15,616 nt of DNA from Neisseriaceae bacterium (GTDB lineage Bacteria > Pseudomonadota > Gammaproteobacteria > Burkholderiales > Neisseriaceae), in assembly GCA_017446355.1 (NCBI GenBank), contig JAFSQZ010000229.1, positions 1 through 15,616 on the forward strand. Reading direction: 5' to 3'. The position numbers and the translations under genes are program-made. Shown here one piece after another: positions 1-7,386 of this stretch (its first letter is position 1; each line of letters begins with the position of its first letter). The notes beneath the pieces were generated by a model that had not been told where the DNA came from, ran no database searches, and worked only from the letters and a program-made list of their open reading frames with translations.

Positions 1-2860
1 CGAAACTTAAACCAGCTGCCTGTAAATCGGTTTGAATATTCGCCCAATCGCTTTGATTGATTTGTATCACCGCGCCCAATTCTTCGTTAAACAAAGCACG
101 CAATGTGGCTGCCTGAATATCTTTTTGCGCACCAATCAACGCACTGACATCAATATCTAAACCACAACGTGCAGCAAATGCCATTTCTGCCAATGTTGCC
201 AACAAGCCACCATCTGAACGGTCGTGATACGCTAATAATTTTTGTTCATTCACCCATTTTTGCATTAAATCATAAAAAGCTTTCAGGCTGCCTGAATCCA
301 TATCAGGCGCATCACCGCCCAAATTGTTCCATACTTGACCCAATGCTGAACCGCCCATACGCGCTTTACCAGCACCTAAATCAATCAACACCAATAAGCT
401 GTCCGAAACATTTTGCAATTCAGGTGTAACGGTTTTGCGCACGTCTTGCACAGGCGCAAAAGCTGAAATAATCAAGCTTAATGGTGAAACAACAGATTTT
501 TTCGTACCCTTTTCTGTCCACACGGTTTTCATAGACAAGCTGTCTTTGCCAACAGGAATGCTTACGCCCAATTCTTGACAACTTTGCGATACGGCTTCAA
601 CTGTGCGATACAATTTTTCATCTTCACCAGCCATACCACAGGCAGCCATCCAGTTGGCGGACAATTTAATATTGCCCATTTTGCCAATATTCACCGCAGC
701 AATATTGGTAATCGCTTCACCAATACACATTCTGCCTGATGCTGGGGCGTTGCTTAATGCCAACGCTGGTTTTTCACCCATACTCATCACTTCACCTTGA
801 TAAGTATTAAAGCCCATCATCGTAACAGCGCAATCGGCAACAGGCGTTTGGTATTTGCCCACCATTTGATCGCGGTGCGTCATACCACCCACACTTCTAT
901 CGCCAATGGTAATCAAAAAGTTTTTTGCTGCCACGCTCGGTAAACGCAACACGCGGTAAACGCTTTCACGCAAATCGTATTGCGCCGTAAAATCTTGTTC
1001 AGGCAGCGTAACTGTTTCATCAATACGTGTGGTTTTAGGTGGTTTGCCCAACAATACATTCAAAGGCAAATCAACAGGGCTGTTGTTAAACAAATCATCG
1101 CGCACTTGTAAACAACCGTCATCAGTTGCCACGCCAACGACCGCAAATGGACAACGTTCGCGCTCACAAATTTGTTTAAACACTTCAAGATTTTCAGGCA
1201 AAATCGCCAACACATAACGCTCTTGCGCTTCATTACACCAAATCTGCATCGGCGACATACCATGCTCTTCTAATGGCACATCACGCAATGCAAATTTTGC
1301 ACCACGTCCCGCATCGTTCACCAATTCAGGAAAAGCATTAGATAAACCGCCAGCACCCACATCGTGAATAGAAATAATCGGATTACGTTCCGCGCCCAAT
1401 TGCCAACAACGGTCAATCACTTCTTGCGCACGGCGTTCCTGTTCAGGATTACCACGTTGCACCGAATTAAAATCCAAATCCGCATTATTGCTGCCCGTAT
1501 CCATAGATGATGCCGCGCCACCACCTAAACCAATCAGCATACCTTTTCCGCCTAATTGAATCAGTAACGCGCCTTCTGGAATTTCGTGTTTATGCGTTTG
1601 CGCCGCGTGAATATTGCCTAAACCGCCAGCAATCATTATCGGCTTATGAAAACCGCGCATTTGTCCGTGATGCTCTGTTTCCAAAGTACGGAAATAACCC
1701 AATAAATTCGGACGACCAAACTCATTATTAAACGCCGCACCACCCAAAGGACCATCAATCATAATATCCAAAGGCGAAGCAATGTGTTCAGGTTTGCCGT
1801 AATCATTTTCCCAAGGCTGCCTGAAATCAGGAATATTCAAATTAGAAGTGGTAAAACCTGTCAAACCTGCTTTCGGACGAGAACCACGCCCAGTTGCACC
1901 CTCATCACGAATTTCCCCCCCTGCACCTGTTGCCGCACCTGCAAATGGTGCGATAGCAGTTGGGTGATTATGGGTTTCCACTTTCATAATAATATGCGTA
2001 TCTTCTTGATGAAACGCATATTCTTGGTTGGCATTCGGATAAAAACGCTCAATTTTCGCGCCTTCAATCACCGATGAATTATCTTTATAAGCGACCACTG
2101 TTCCATCTGGTGCATTTTCATGAGTATCGCGAATCATACGAAATAAAGATTTGGTTTGCGTTTCACCGTTTAACACAAAATCCGCATTAAAAATTTTATG
2201 ACGACAATGTTCACTATTCGCTTGCGCAAACATCATCAATTCAACATCGCTGGGATTACGATTAAGTTGTTGATAATTATCCAACAAATAATCCACTTCA
2301 TCAGGCGACAACGCCAAACCCAATTCACGGTTTGCACGCTCTAACGCAGCCTTGCCTTCTGATAGCACATTTATTGTTTGAAAAGTTTGTTCATAATGAC
2401 TGGCAAACAATTTAGATGCTGCCTGAAAATCAGATAATACCGATTCAGTCATACGGTCATGCAACAAAGCAGCCCAATTTTGTCGTTGTTCATCATTCAG
2501 GCTGCCTGAAAGATAAACCGCCATACCACGCTCAATACGCTCCACATTGGCTAAACCACAATTGTGCGCAATATCCGTTGCTTTACTTGCCCAAGGCGAA
2601 ATCGTACCAATACGTGGCGTAATCAAAAACAACTGTTTATCCGCTGGCGCATTCGGTGCATCAACCACTTTTGCCGCCAACAAAGCTTCTAACTTATTCA
2701 ACTCTGGCGCAGACAAAGGCGCATCAGAAGCCACAAAATACCAAAATTCACTGCTGATAGCACATTCAGGCAGCCCCAATTGTTTGGCTTTTTGCGCCAA
2801 TTTTTCTAAACGGAATGCAGACAAAGCAGACACGCCACATAAAGCGGTAACGACAGTCAT
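1..2860 (-). CDS. purL: Phosphoribosylformylglycinamidine synthase (FGAM synthase), C-terminus cut by window edge
   Basis: Large single-chain FGAM synthase, which makes FGAM from FGAR, glutamine and ATP in de novo purine synthesis in the cytosol. My own translation from the ATG at 2860 stays open for 953 codons to the window edge; proteobacterial PurL is about 1300 residues, so the C-terminal glutamine amidotransferase domain lies outside. Visible are the N-terminal PurS-like part (SSEFWYFV, TPRIGTISPWASKATDIA), the linker, and the first AIR-synthase-like domain with FAQANSEHCRHKIFNADF, VETHNHPTAIAPFAGAATG and GGEIRDEGATGRGS, then ISIHDVGAGGLSNAFPELVN and the second domain with TIGDRSVGGMTHRDQMVG, IPVGKDSLSMKT and YHDRSDGGL. 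The start has only a minimal GAG Shine-Dalgarno six bases upstream, but it gives the N-terminus usual for Neisseria PurL. Six DUS cores lie inside the gene. It is separated from rplT by a terminator and has its own promoter. Confidence 0.96.
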   Translation of the reverse strand, partial: MTVVTALCGVSALSAFRLEKLAQKAKQLGLPECAISSEFWYFVASDAPLSAPELNKLEALLAAKVVDAPNAPADKQLFLITPRIGTISPWASKATDIAHNCGLANVERIERGMAVYLSGSLNDEQRQNWAALLHDRMTESVLSDFQAASKLFASHYEQTFQTINVLSEGKAALERANRELGLALSPDEVDYLLDNYQQLNRNPSDVELMMFAQANSEHCRHKIFNADFVLNGETQTKSLFRMIRDTHENAPDGTVVAYKDNSSVIEGAKIERFYPNANQEYAFHQEDTHIIMKVETHNHPTAIAPFAGAATGAGGEIRDEGATGRGSRPKAGLTGFTTSNLNIPDFRQPWENDYGKPEHIASPLDIMIDGPLGGAAFNNEFGRPNLLGYFRTLETEHHGQMRGFHKPIMIAGGLGNIHAAQTHKHEIPEGALLIQLGGKGMLIGLGGGAASSMDTGSNNADLDFNSVQRGNPEQERRAQEVIDRCWQLGAERNPIISIHDVGAGGLSNAFPELVNDAGRGAKFALRDVPLEEHGMSPMQIWCNEAQERYVLAILPENLEVFKQICERERCPFAVVGVATDDGCLQVRDDLFNNSPVDLPLNVLLGKPPKTTRIDETVTLPEQDFTAQYDLRESVYRVLRLPSVAAKNFLITIGDRSVGGMTHRDQMVGKYQTPVADCAVTMMGFNTYQGEVMSMGEKPALALSNAPASGRMCIGEAITNIAAVNIGKMGNIKLSANWMAACGMAGEDEKLYRTVEAVSQSCQELGVSIPVGKDSLSMKTVWTEKGTKKSVVSPLSLIISAFAPVQDVRKTVTPELQNVSDSLLVLIDLGAGKARMGGSALGQVWNNLGGDAPDMDSGSLKAFYDLMQKWVNEQKLLAYHDRSDGGLLATLAEMAFAARCGLDIDVSALIGAQKDIQAATLRALFNEELGAVIQINQSDWANIQTDLQAAGLSF
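282..296. repeat. DUS quasi-palindrome inside purL
   Basis: TTCAGGCTGCCTGAA, holding AGGCTGCCTGAA on the plus strand and AGGCAGCCTGAA on the minus strand. On the purL reading strand it codes for S-G-S-L. In-gene, so an uptake signal rather than a terminator. Confidence 0.9.
1814..1825 (+). repeat. Single AG-simDUS inside purL
   Basis: AGGCTGCCTGAA without the TTC extension, so it presents only the sim dialect. On the purL reading strand it encodes F-R-Q-P. Confidence 0.85.
2496..2510. repeat. DUS quasi-palindrome inside purL 5' part
   Basis: TTCAGGCTGCCTGAA; encodes L-S-G-S-L on the purL strand. Further ten-base cores lie close by at 2418-2427 and 2765-2774. Confidence 0.9.
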
Positions 2861-2896
2861 AATAAACTCATAAAGTGGTCAATAAAAAACGTGCGA

Positions 2897-2925
2897 ATTA
2901 TACGCGAAAAAGCCTTCTGTTTAAA
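2897..2925 (-). promoter_or_regulatory. Sigma-70 promoter candidate for purL
   Basis: On the minus strand a perfect -10 TATAAT (2902-2897) follows a 17-base spacer from a weak -35 TTTAAA (2925-2920, four of six consensus bases). Transcription would begin near 2890, about 30 bases ahead of the purL ATG. It lies downstream of the rplT terminator, which fits independent transcription of purL. No operator is evident. Confidence 0.6.
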
Positions 2926-3057
2926 CGCCAAAACCATTGATGCTCACAAATAGAATGCACACAAATAACTGCAAAAACCGTTATAAGTGTCTACAAAATC
3001 CCATCAGGAACAAACAAATTCAAACTTCCACAAAACGTTACAGAGATTTCATTATTC

Positions 3058-3094
3058 TTAAAAAACAAAAGCACCGCATTGAAACGGTGCTTTT
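3058..3094 (-). terminator. Intrinsic terminator after rplT
   Basis: A ten-base-pair stem (AAAAGCACCG paired with CGGTGCTTTT) with an eight-base loop lies 16 bases after the rplT stop. On the minus strand it is followed by G and six T. This is the strongest terminator in the window and closes the thrS-infC-rpmI-rplT block. On the plus strand it is also followed by a T-rich run, so it could work in both directions, though no gene converges from the left. Confidence 0.85.
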
Positions 3095-3109
3095 TATTTT
3101 ATTTAAACA

Positions 3110-3466
3110 TTAAGCCAAAGCTGCTTTTGCTTTTTCAACCAATTGTTCAAATGCTGCTTTGTCAAATACTGCCAAATCAGCCAACACTTTACGGTCTAAC
3201 GCGATAGAAGCGCGTTTCAAACCATTCATAAATTTGCTGTATGACAAACCGTATTGACGTGCGCCAGCATTGATGCGGGCAATCCATAATTGACGGAATT
3301 GACGTTTGCGTTGACGGCGGTCGCGATAAGCATATTGTCCTGCTTTCATTACCGCTTGTTTTGCAACACGGTATACATTATTACGACGACCGCGATAACC
3401 TTTGGCTAACGCAATGACTTTTTTGTGACGAGCACGAGCGGTAACACCGCGTTTTACGCGTGGCAT
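3110..3466 (-). CDS. rplT: 50S ribosomal protein L20
   Basis: Ribosomal protein L20, a primary 23S rRNA binding protein needed for early assembly of the large subunit. The 118-residue product has the standard length and the typical start MPRVKRGVTARARHKKV, the basic helix with YRGRRNNVYRVAKQAV and RDRRQRKRQFRQLWIARINA, and the globular C-terminal part (LSYSKFMNGLKRASIALDRKVLADLA). The ATG is preceded by AAAGGAG, which overlaps the end of rpmI, so the two genes are probably translationally linked. In other bacteria L20 represses its own operon by binding the leader ahead of rpmI; a candidate leader structure is present at 3767-3830. Nothing is unusual in the protein. In Neisseria the block usually continues with pheS; here purL follows instead. 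Confidence 0.98.
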   Translation of the reverse strand: MPRVKRGVTARARHKKVIALAKGYRGRRNNVYRVAKQAVMKAGQYAYRDRRQRKRQFRQLWIARINAGARQYGLSYSKFMNGLKRASIALDRKVLADLAVFDKAAFEQLVEKAKAALA

Positions 3467-3479
3467 AATCTAAACTCCT

Positions 3480-3677
3480 TTAAGCGTAGGGTAACATTTT
3501 AGCAACAGCTGCCAAATCGCGTTCATTCACAACTGAAGTGCCACGCAATTGGCGTTTGTTTTTGGTGGTTTTTTTGGTCAAAATATGGCGTTTAAATGCA
3601 TGCGCACGTTTAACGCCACCATTACCCAGTACTTTAAAGCGTTTTTTCGCGCTTGACTTGGTTTTCATTTTTGGCAT
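3480..3677 (-). CDS. rpmI: 50S ribosomal protein L35
   Basis: Ribosomal protein L35, a small basic component of the large subunit. The 65 residues match the family length and carry the usual N-terminus MPKMKTKSSAKKRFKVLGNG, the KRAHAFKRHILTKKTTKNKRQLRG core, and the ending VAKMLPYA. The ATG at 3677 has GGAG ten bases upstream as Shine-Dalgarno. It is followed almost directly by rplT (13 bases between stop and start) and is separated from infC by 169 bases that can fold, consistent with the classical infC-rpmI-rplT arrangement in which L20 controls rpmI and rplT translation. Confidence 0.98.
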   Translation of the reverse strand: MPKMKTKSSAKKRFKVLGNGGVKRAHAFKRHILTKKTTKNKRQLRGTSVVNERDLAAVAKMLPYA

Positions 3678-3766
3678 GGGAAAAGCTCCATTTGTTTATC
3701 GGATAAGGCAGTGGGAGATTATTTAAATACTTGAAAACCCACAACCACGGTTTTTGTCGCCTTTAA

Positions 3767-3830
3767 CTTTCAAATAAAGTTGATTTGAAAGTGGTGTTAC
3801 GTGTTTTCCGCGCGACTTTCTTTCGGAAAA
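3767..3830 (-). promoter_or_regulatory. Structured infC-rpmI leader, candidate L20 operator
   Basis: The 169-base gap between infC and rpmI holds two inverted repeats: CTTTCAAAT/ATTTGAAAG with a seven-base loop (3767-3791), and TTTTCCG/CGGAAAA with a 13-base loop (3804-3830) just after the infC stop. Neither has a proper T-run on the minus strand, so neither looks like a terminator. In enterobacteria and Bacillus L20 represses rpmI-rplT through structures in this position; that this RNA binds L20 is inference only. Confidence 0.35.
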
Positions 3831-3846
3831 ACGCGTGATTATATGC

Positions 3847-4368
3847 TTATTTTTTCTTGGGCGCAACCAGCATCACCATTTGGCGACCTTCTAGTTTTGG
3901 AAATTGCTCAATTTGTCCTTCTTCTACCAAATCGGCTTTTACGCGCTCTAAAAGTTGCGCACCTAAATCTTGGTGTGCCATTTCGCGACCGCGAAAACGC
4001 AAGGTGATTTTTACTTTATCACCATCTCCCAAGAATTCACGCACTTTTCGCATTTTGATGTTGTAATCACCATCATCAGTGCCAGGGCGGAATTTGATTT
4101 CTTTGATTTGCACCTGTTTTTGTTTTTTACGTGCTTCATCACGTTTTTTGGCTTGTTCGTATTTAAACTTGCCAAAGTCCATGAGTTTGCAAACAGGCGG
4201 TTTGGCTGTGGGCGCGATTTCTACTAAATCCACGTCCTGTTCTTCTGCCATATCTATGGCTTCTTTAATGTTTACAATGCCAAGCTGTTCACCTGTACCA
4301 CTGATTAAGCGCACTTCTTTGGCGGTGATTTCGCCGTTAATGCGCGCTTCTTTTTCTTGCTGTGCGAT
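3847..4368 (-). CDS. infC: Translation initiation factor IF-3, non-ATG (ATC) start
   Basis: IF-3 binds the 30S subunit, keeps it apart from 50S and checks the start codon-initiator tRNA pairing. From 4368 the product is 173 residues, the length known in Neisseria, beginning (M)AQQEKEARINGEITAKEVRLI; the N-domain runs to about residue 75 with VDLVEIAPTAKPPVCKLMDFGKFKYE, then a lysine-rich linker, then the C-domain with VQIKEIKFRPGTDDGDYNIKMR and VTLRFRGREMAH-like ITLRFRGREMAH. There is no ATG at the right place: GGAG is followed by TA and three ATC codons in a row, then GCA. The third ATC (eight bases after GGAG) gives the family N-terminus; the second is possible. An in-frame ATG at 4407 is upstream of the ribosome binding site and unlikely. 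Non-AUG starts are the known basis of IF-3 autoregulation. Lies between thrS and rpmI. Confidence 0.95.
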   Translation of the reverse strand: MAQQEKEARINGEITAKEVRLISGTGEQLGIVNIKEAIDMAEEQDVDLVEIAPTAKPPVCKLMDFGKFKYEQAKKRDEARKKQKQVQIKEIKFRPGTDDGDYNIKMRKVREFLGDGDKVKITLRFRGREMAHQDLGAQLLERVKADLVEEGQIEQFPKLEGRQMVMLVAPKKK

Positions 4369-4376
4369 GATGATTA

Positions 4377-4381
4377 CTCCT
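4377..4381 (-). promoter_or_regulatory. Shine-Dalgarno deciding the infC start
   Basis: AGGAG on the minus strand lies 2, 5 and 8 bases before three consecutive ATC codons. Its position rules out the upstream in-frame ATG and supports the second or third ATC as the real infC start. Confidence 0.75.
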
Positions 4382-4455
4382 ATCAAAGTTAATGAAATGC
4401 TGCGTTGGCTTGATACCAAGACGCACTCTTTACAAAAATTTCGCCATTCTACTTG

Positions 4456-4474
4456 TTTTCAGGCTGCCTGAAAA
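4456..4474. repeat. DUS quasi-palindrome between thrS and infC
   Basis: A 19-base near-perfect palindrome built on the DUS: AGGCTGCCTGAA on the plus strand, its king-type variant AGGCAGCCTGAA on the minus strand. It can form an eight-base-pair stem with a three-base loop. Only short T-runs flank it, so strong termination between thrS and infC is not expected; partial attenuation is possible. Confidence 0.85.
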
Positions 4475-4499
4475 GCTAAATGACAACCTATTTTTTCAA

Positions 4500-6416
4500 T
4501 TAAACCGTTCCAATGGTTTCTGTAATTTCTTTTTGCAATAATTCAATAAAGGCTTCTATGCTCATACTGCCTAAATCTTCGGCTTTGCGACGCACAGCAA
4601 CTTGGTTGTTTTCTTTTTCTTTATCCCCAATAACAATTTGATAAGGGAAACGATATTGACTGTTGTCGCGGATTTTGTAGCCGATTTTTTCGTTGCGCAA
4701 ATCCAGTTGCACACGGAAACCTGCGTTTTGTAAGGTTTGAGCGATTTTCACACAGTAATCGGCTTGTTTTTCTGTGATGTTCATAATCACCATTTGCACG
4801 GGTGCTAGCCATAAAGGGAATGAGCCTGCGTATTCTTCAATCAAAATACCGATAAAGCGTTCTAATGAACCCAAAATGGCGCGGTGCAACATTACTGGAC
4901 GTGCGCGTCCGTTATCTTCGGTAACATATTCTGCACCTAAACGTTCAGGCAGCACGAAATCTAGTTGAATGGTACCACATTGCCATGAGCGTCCTAATGC
5001 GTCTTTAATGTGGTATTCCACTTTCGGACCATAAAACGCGCCTTCGCCTGGTAATTCTTCCCAAGTTACGTTACAAGCAGTTAAGGCATCGCGCAAACCT
5101 TGTTCGGCTTTATCCCAAGTTTCATCGCTGCCTGCACGTTTTTCTGGACGCAAGGATAATTTAATGGAAACATCGTTAAAACCAAATTGTCGGTAAATTT
5201 TCATCACCAATAAGTTAAATGCACGCGTTTCTTCGGCAATTTGTTCTTCGGTACAAAAAATGTGTGCATCGTCTTGTACAAAACCGCGTACACGCATTAA
5301 GCCGTGTAACGCACCACTGGGTTCATTACGATGGCAAGAACCAAATTCCGCCAAACGCATTGGTAAATCACGGTATGAACGCAAACCGTGATTGAAAATT
5401 TGCACGTGTCCTGGACAATTCATTGGTTTGACTGCGTATTCACGTTTTTCGGAAGCTGTTAAGAACATATTGTCTTTGTAATTTGCCCAGTGTCCTGATT
5501 TTTCCCAAAACGTTTTGTCCATCACTTGTGGCGTTTTGACTTCCAGATAGCCTGCCTGAATGAGTTCACGGCGCATATGTTGTTCAACAACTTGCCATAA
5601 TGTCCAACCGCGTGGGTGCCAAAACACCATTCCAGGTGCTTCGTCTTGCAAGTGGAATAAATCTAATTGTTTACCCAATTTGCGGTGGTCGCGTTTTTCA
5701 GCCTCTTCAATACGCGTAATGTAGGCTTTTAAGTCGTCTTTATTACCCCAAGCAGTGCCGTAAATGCGTTGTAATTGTTCGTTATTGCTGTCGCCACGCC
5801 AATACGCGCCTGACATTTTAGTGAGTTTAAAATGTTTTAAAAAACGTGTATTGGGTACATGAGGACCACGACACATATCTACGTATTCTTGATGATAGTA
5901 CATACCCATTTCGGTAACATCATCACTCATATCGTCAATCAAACGCAATTTATATTCTTCGCCACGCTGCCTGAAAATTTCTATCACTTCAGCACGCGGT
6001 GTCATTTTTTTAATCACGTCATAATCTTGACTAATCAGCTCGCGCATACGGTTTTCAATCGCCGCCATATCTTCTGGTGTGAACGCTTTATCAGTGGAAA
6101 TATCATAATAAAAACCATCTTCAATCACAGGTCCTATCACCATTTTGACATCAGGAAACAATTGTTTCACTGCATGACCAATCAAGTGCGCACAAGAGTG
6201 GCGAATAATATCCACACCTTCTGCATCTTTGGGCGTAATGATTTGCACACTGGCATCAGCAGTAATTGGGTCGCAAGCATCTACCAAGCGTCCATTCACT
6301 TTACCTGCCACCGTGGCTTTGGCTAAACCCGTGCCAATTGACGCTGCAATTTGCGCCACAGTAACTGGGGATTCATATTGTCGTACAGAGCCATCAGGCA
6401 AAGTGATGTTAAGCAT
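4500..6416 (-). CDS. thrS: Threonyl-tRNA synthetase
   Basis: Class II aminoacyl-tRNA synthetase charging tRNA-Thr, cytosolic. The 638-residue product has the full family architecture: N-terminal TGS domain (about 1-60), the editing domain with its zinc-like HxxxH and CxxxH residues H73, H77, C182 and H186, the catalytic core with motif 2 in RNEPSGALHGLMRVRGF, zinc ligands C334, H385 and H511, motif 3 near GSLERFIGILIEEY (515-529), and the anticodon-binding domain from about 534 (PLWLAPVQMVIMNIT). These positions coincide with the numbering known for the E. coli enzyme. The ATG at 6416 has AAGGAA seven bases upstream. First gene of the thrS-infC-rpmI-rplT block. Its leader holds a promoter and a terminator-like DUS hairpin. 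Two partial DUS cores lie inside the gene (4944-4953 and 5966-5975). Confidence 0.98.
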   Translation of the reverse strand: MLNITLPDGSVRQYESPVTVAQIAASIGTGLAKATVAGKVNGRLVDACDPITADASVQIITPKDAEGVDIIRHSCAHLIGHAVKQLFPDVKMVIGPVIEDGFYYDISTDKAFTPEDMAAIENRMRELISQDYDVIKKMTPRAEVIEIFRQRGEEYKLRLIDDMSDDVTEMGMYYHQEYVDMCRGPHVPNTRFLKHFKLTKMSGAYWRGDSNNEQLQRIYGTAWGNKDDLKAYITRIEEAEKRDHRKLGKQLDLFHLQDEAPGMVFWHPRGWTLWQVVEQHMRRELIQAGYLEVKTPQVMDKTFWEKSGHWANYKDNMFLTASEKREYAVKPMNCPGHVQIFNHGLRSYRDLPMRLAEFGSCHRNEPSGALHGLMRVRGFVQDDAHIFCTEEQIAEETRAFNLLVMKIYRQFGFNDVSIKLSLRPEKRAGSDETWDKAEQGLRDALTACNVTWEELPGEGAFYGPKVEYHIKDALGRSWQCGTIQLDFVLPERLGAEYVTEDNGRARPVMLHRAILGSLERFIGILIEEYAGSFPLWLAPVQMVIMNITEKQADYCVKIAQTLQNAGFRVQLDLRNEKIGYKIRDNSQYRFPYQIVIGDKEKENNQVAVRRKAEDLGSMSIEAFIELLQKEITETIGTV

Positions 6417-6448
6417 AGGTATTTCCTTAAATCTTGTAACTTTTTATC

Positions 6449-6475
6449 AAAAAAATGTTTCAGGCAGCCTGAAAC
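6449..6475 (-). terminator. DUS-containing hairpin plus T7 in the thrS leader
   Basis: On the minus strand GTTTCAGG/CCTGAAAC forms an eight-base-pair stem with a three-base loop (6475-6457), followed by A and seven T. It contains a full AG-simDUS. It would end transcripts of the upstream PHP gene, which stops at 6553. It also lies about 20 bases downstream of the best promoter for thrS and so could act as an attenuator on thrS itself. Confidence 0.7.
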
Positions 6476-6498
6476 AAAAATACAAAATAAAACGGCGA

Positions 6499-6527
6499 AT
6501 TATAAACAACTAGAAATATGAAAACAA
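6499..6527 (-). promoter_or_regulatory. Sigma-70 promoter candidate for thrS
   Basis: On the minus strand -35 TTGTTT (6527-6522), a 17-base spacer and a perfect -10 TATAAT (6504-6499). Start of transcription would be near 6492, giving a 5' untranslated region of about 75 bases that includes the DUS hairpin with its T-run. Confidence 0.6.
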
Positions 6528-6552
6528 GAAAGAACACGTAAAACAACGTGCT

Positions 6553-7386
6553 TTAAGAACGAAATTGCGTCCAAATGACTTGAGCATTTTCAGGCAGCGA
6601 TGGACATTTTCCAACCATACCACCACTAAAATCATTTAAACGATGAAAGTCGCTACCACAACTTGCTAACAAACCAAATTGATTGGCAAGTTGTGTATAG
6701 TTTAAACAATCACCCCAAGATGAATGGCCACTATGCACTTCCATACCAATACCACCCAAAGTTTTAAATTCACTAAATAAATTGCGCCGTGCTGTGGCAG
6801 AAAGTTGATAACGCATAGGGTGCGCAATCACTGCCAAACCATTAGCAGCAATAATGGCTTGAATGGCATCGGCTAAATTTGCCCATTCGTGCGCCACATA
6901 AGCTGCTTTACCTTCGCCGAGAAATTTTTTAAAAGCCTGCTGTTTATGACGCGCCCAACCGTTTTCCACCAAAAAATCCGCCAAATGCGTCCGCGACACC
7001 ATTTCAGGATTACGCACACGCGCCATCGCACCATCAAATGCACCATTGATACCCAGTTTATTCAATTTATCAGCGATTTTTTGCAAACGCGCCACGCGTC
7101 CAGTGCGAACAGTTTGCAACAATTTTTGCAAGGTTTCATTGTTTTTTTCAATATCCAACCCCACAATATGAATGGTGCGACTGCGCCACGTTACAGAAAT
7201 TTCCACGCCATCAATCAAACGAATACCACATCGTTCTGCTGCCTGATGCGCTTCATTAAGTCCATCTGTGTTATCGTGGTCTGTGAGTGCAAGCATTTGG
7301 CAACCATTTTTCGCGGCCAACTGAACCACTTCACTGGGCGATAATGCACCATCGGAAACATAAGAATGACAATGTAAATCAATCAT
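6553..7386 (-). CDS. PHP-domain metal-dependent phosphoesterase, RNase AM (YciV/TrpH) family
   Basis: A 277-residue protein of the polymerase-and-histidinol-phosphatase superfamily. Metal-binding residues can be followed through the chain: H5 and H7 in DLHCHSY, D12 in SDG, D36/H37 in LTDHDN, E62 in GVEIS, H73, H134 in SRTH, H189 in AHP, and D246/H248 in GSDFH. The E. coli relative (YciV, RNase AM) is a 5'-to-3' exoribonuclease that trims 5' ends of rRNAs and also acts on 3',5'-bisphosphorylated nucleotides; length and motifs fit, but substrate cannot be read from sequence. An insert of about 90 residues between E62 and H189 is normal in this group. The ATG at 7386 has a weak GAGA-like site. 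Single gene: fabG is 318 bases upstream and the DUS terminator of the thrS leader follows. A partial DUS core lies near its 3' end (6589-6598). Confidence 0.88.
   Translation of the reverse strand: MIDLHCHSYVSDGALSPSEVVQLAAKNGCQMLALTDHDNTDGLNEAHQAAERCGIRLIDGVEISVTWRSRTIHIVGLDIEKNNETLQKLLQTVRTGRVARLQKIADKLNKLGINGAFDGAMARVRNPEMVSRTHLADFLVENGWARHKQQAFKKFLGEGKAAYVAHEWANLADAIQAIIAANGLAVIAHPMRYQLSATARRNLFSEFKTLGGIGMEVHSGHSSWGDCLNYTQLANQFGLLASCGSDFHRLNDFSGGMVGKCPSLPENAQVIWTQFRS

Noticed and set aside
2857..2871. Four-codon mini-ORF (ATG AGT TTA TTA TGA) overlapping the purL start
   Set aside because: It has no Shine-Dalgarno, and its GAG serves better as the purL ribosome site. The overlap is probably chance.
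4079..4471. 130-codon plus-strand frame opposite infC
   Set aside because: It is the antisense shadow of a highly conserved gene; it matches no family I know and has no ribosome site.
5859..6326. 155-codon plus-strand frame opposite thrS
   Set aside because: Antisense shadow of thrS, whose active-site residues are all intact in the other strand.
6889..7344. 151-codon plus-strand frame opposite the PHP gene
   Set aside because: Antisense shadow; the PHP metal-binding residues on the minus strand show which frame is real.
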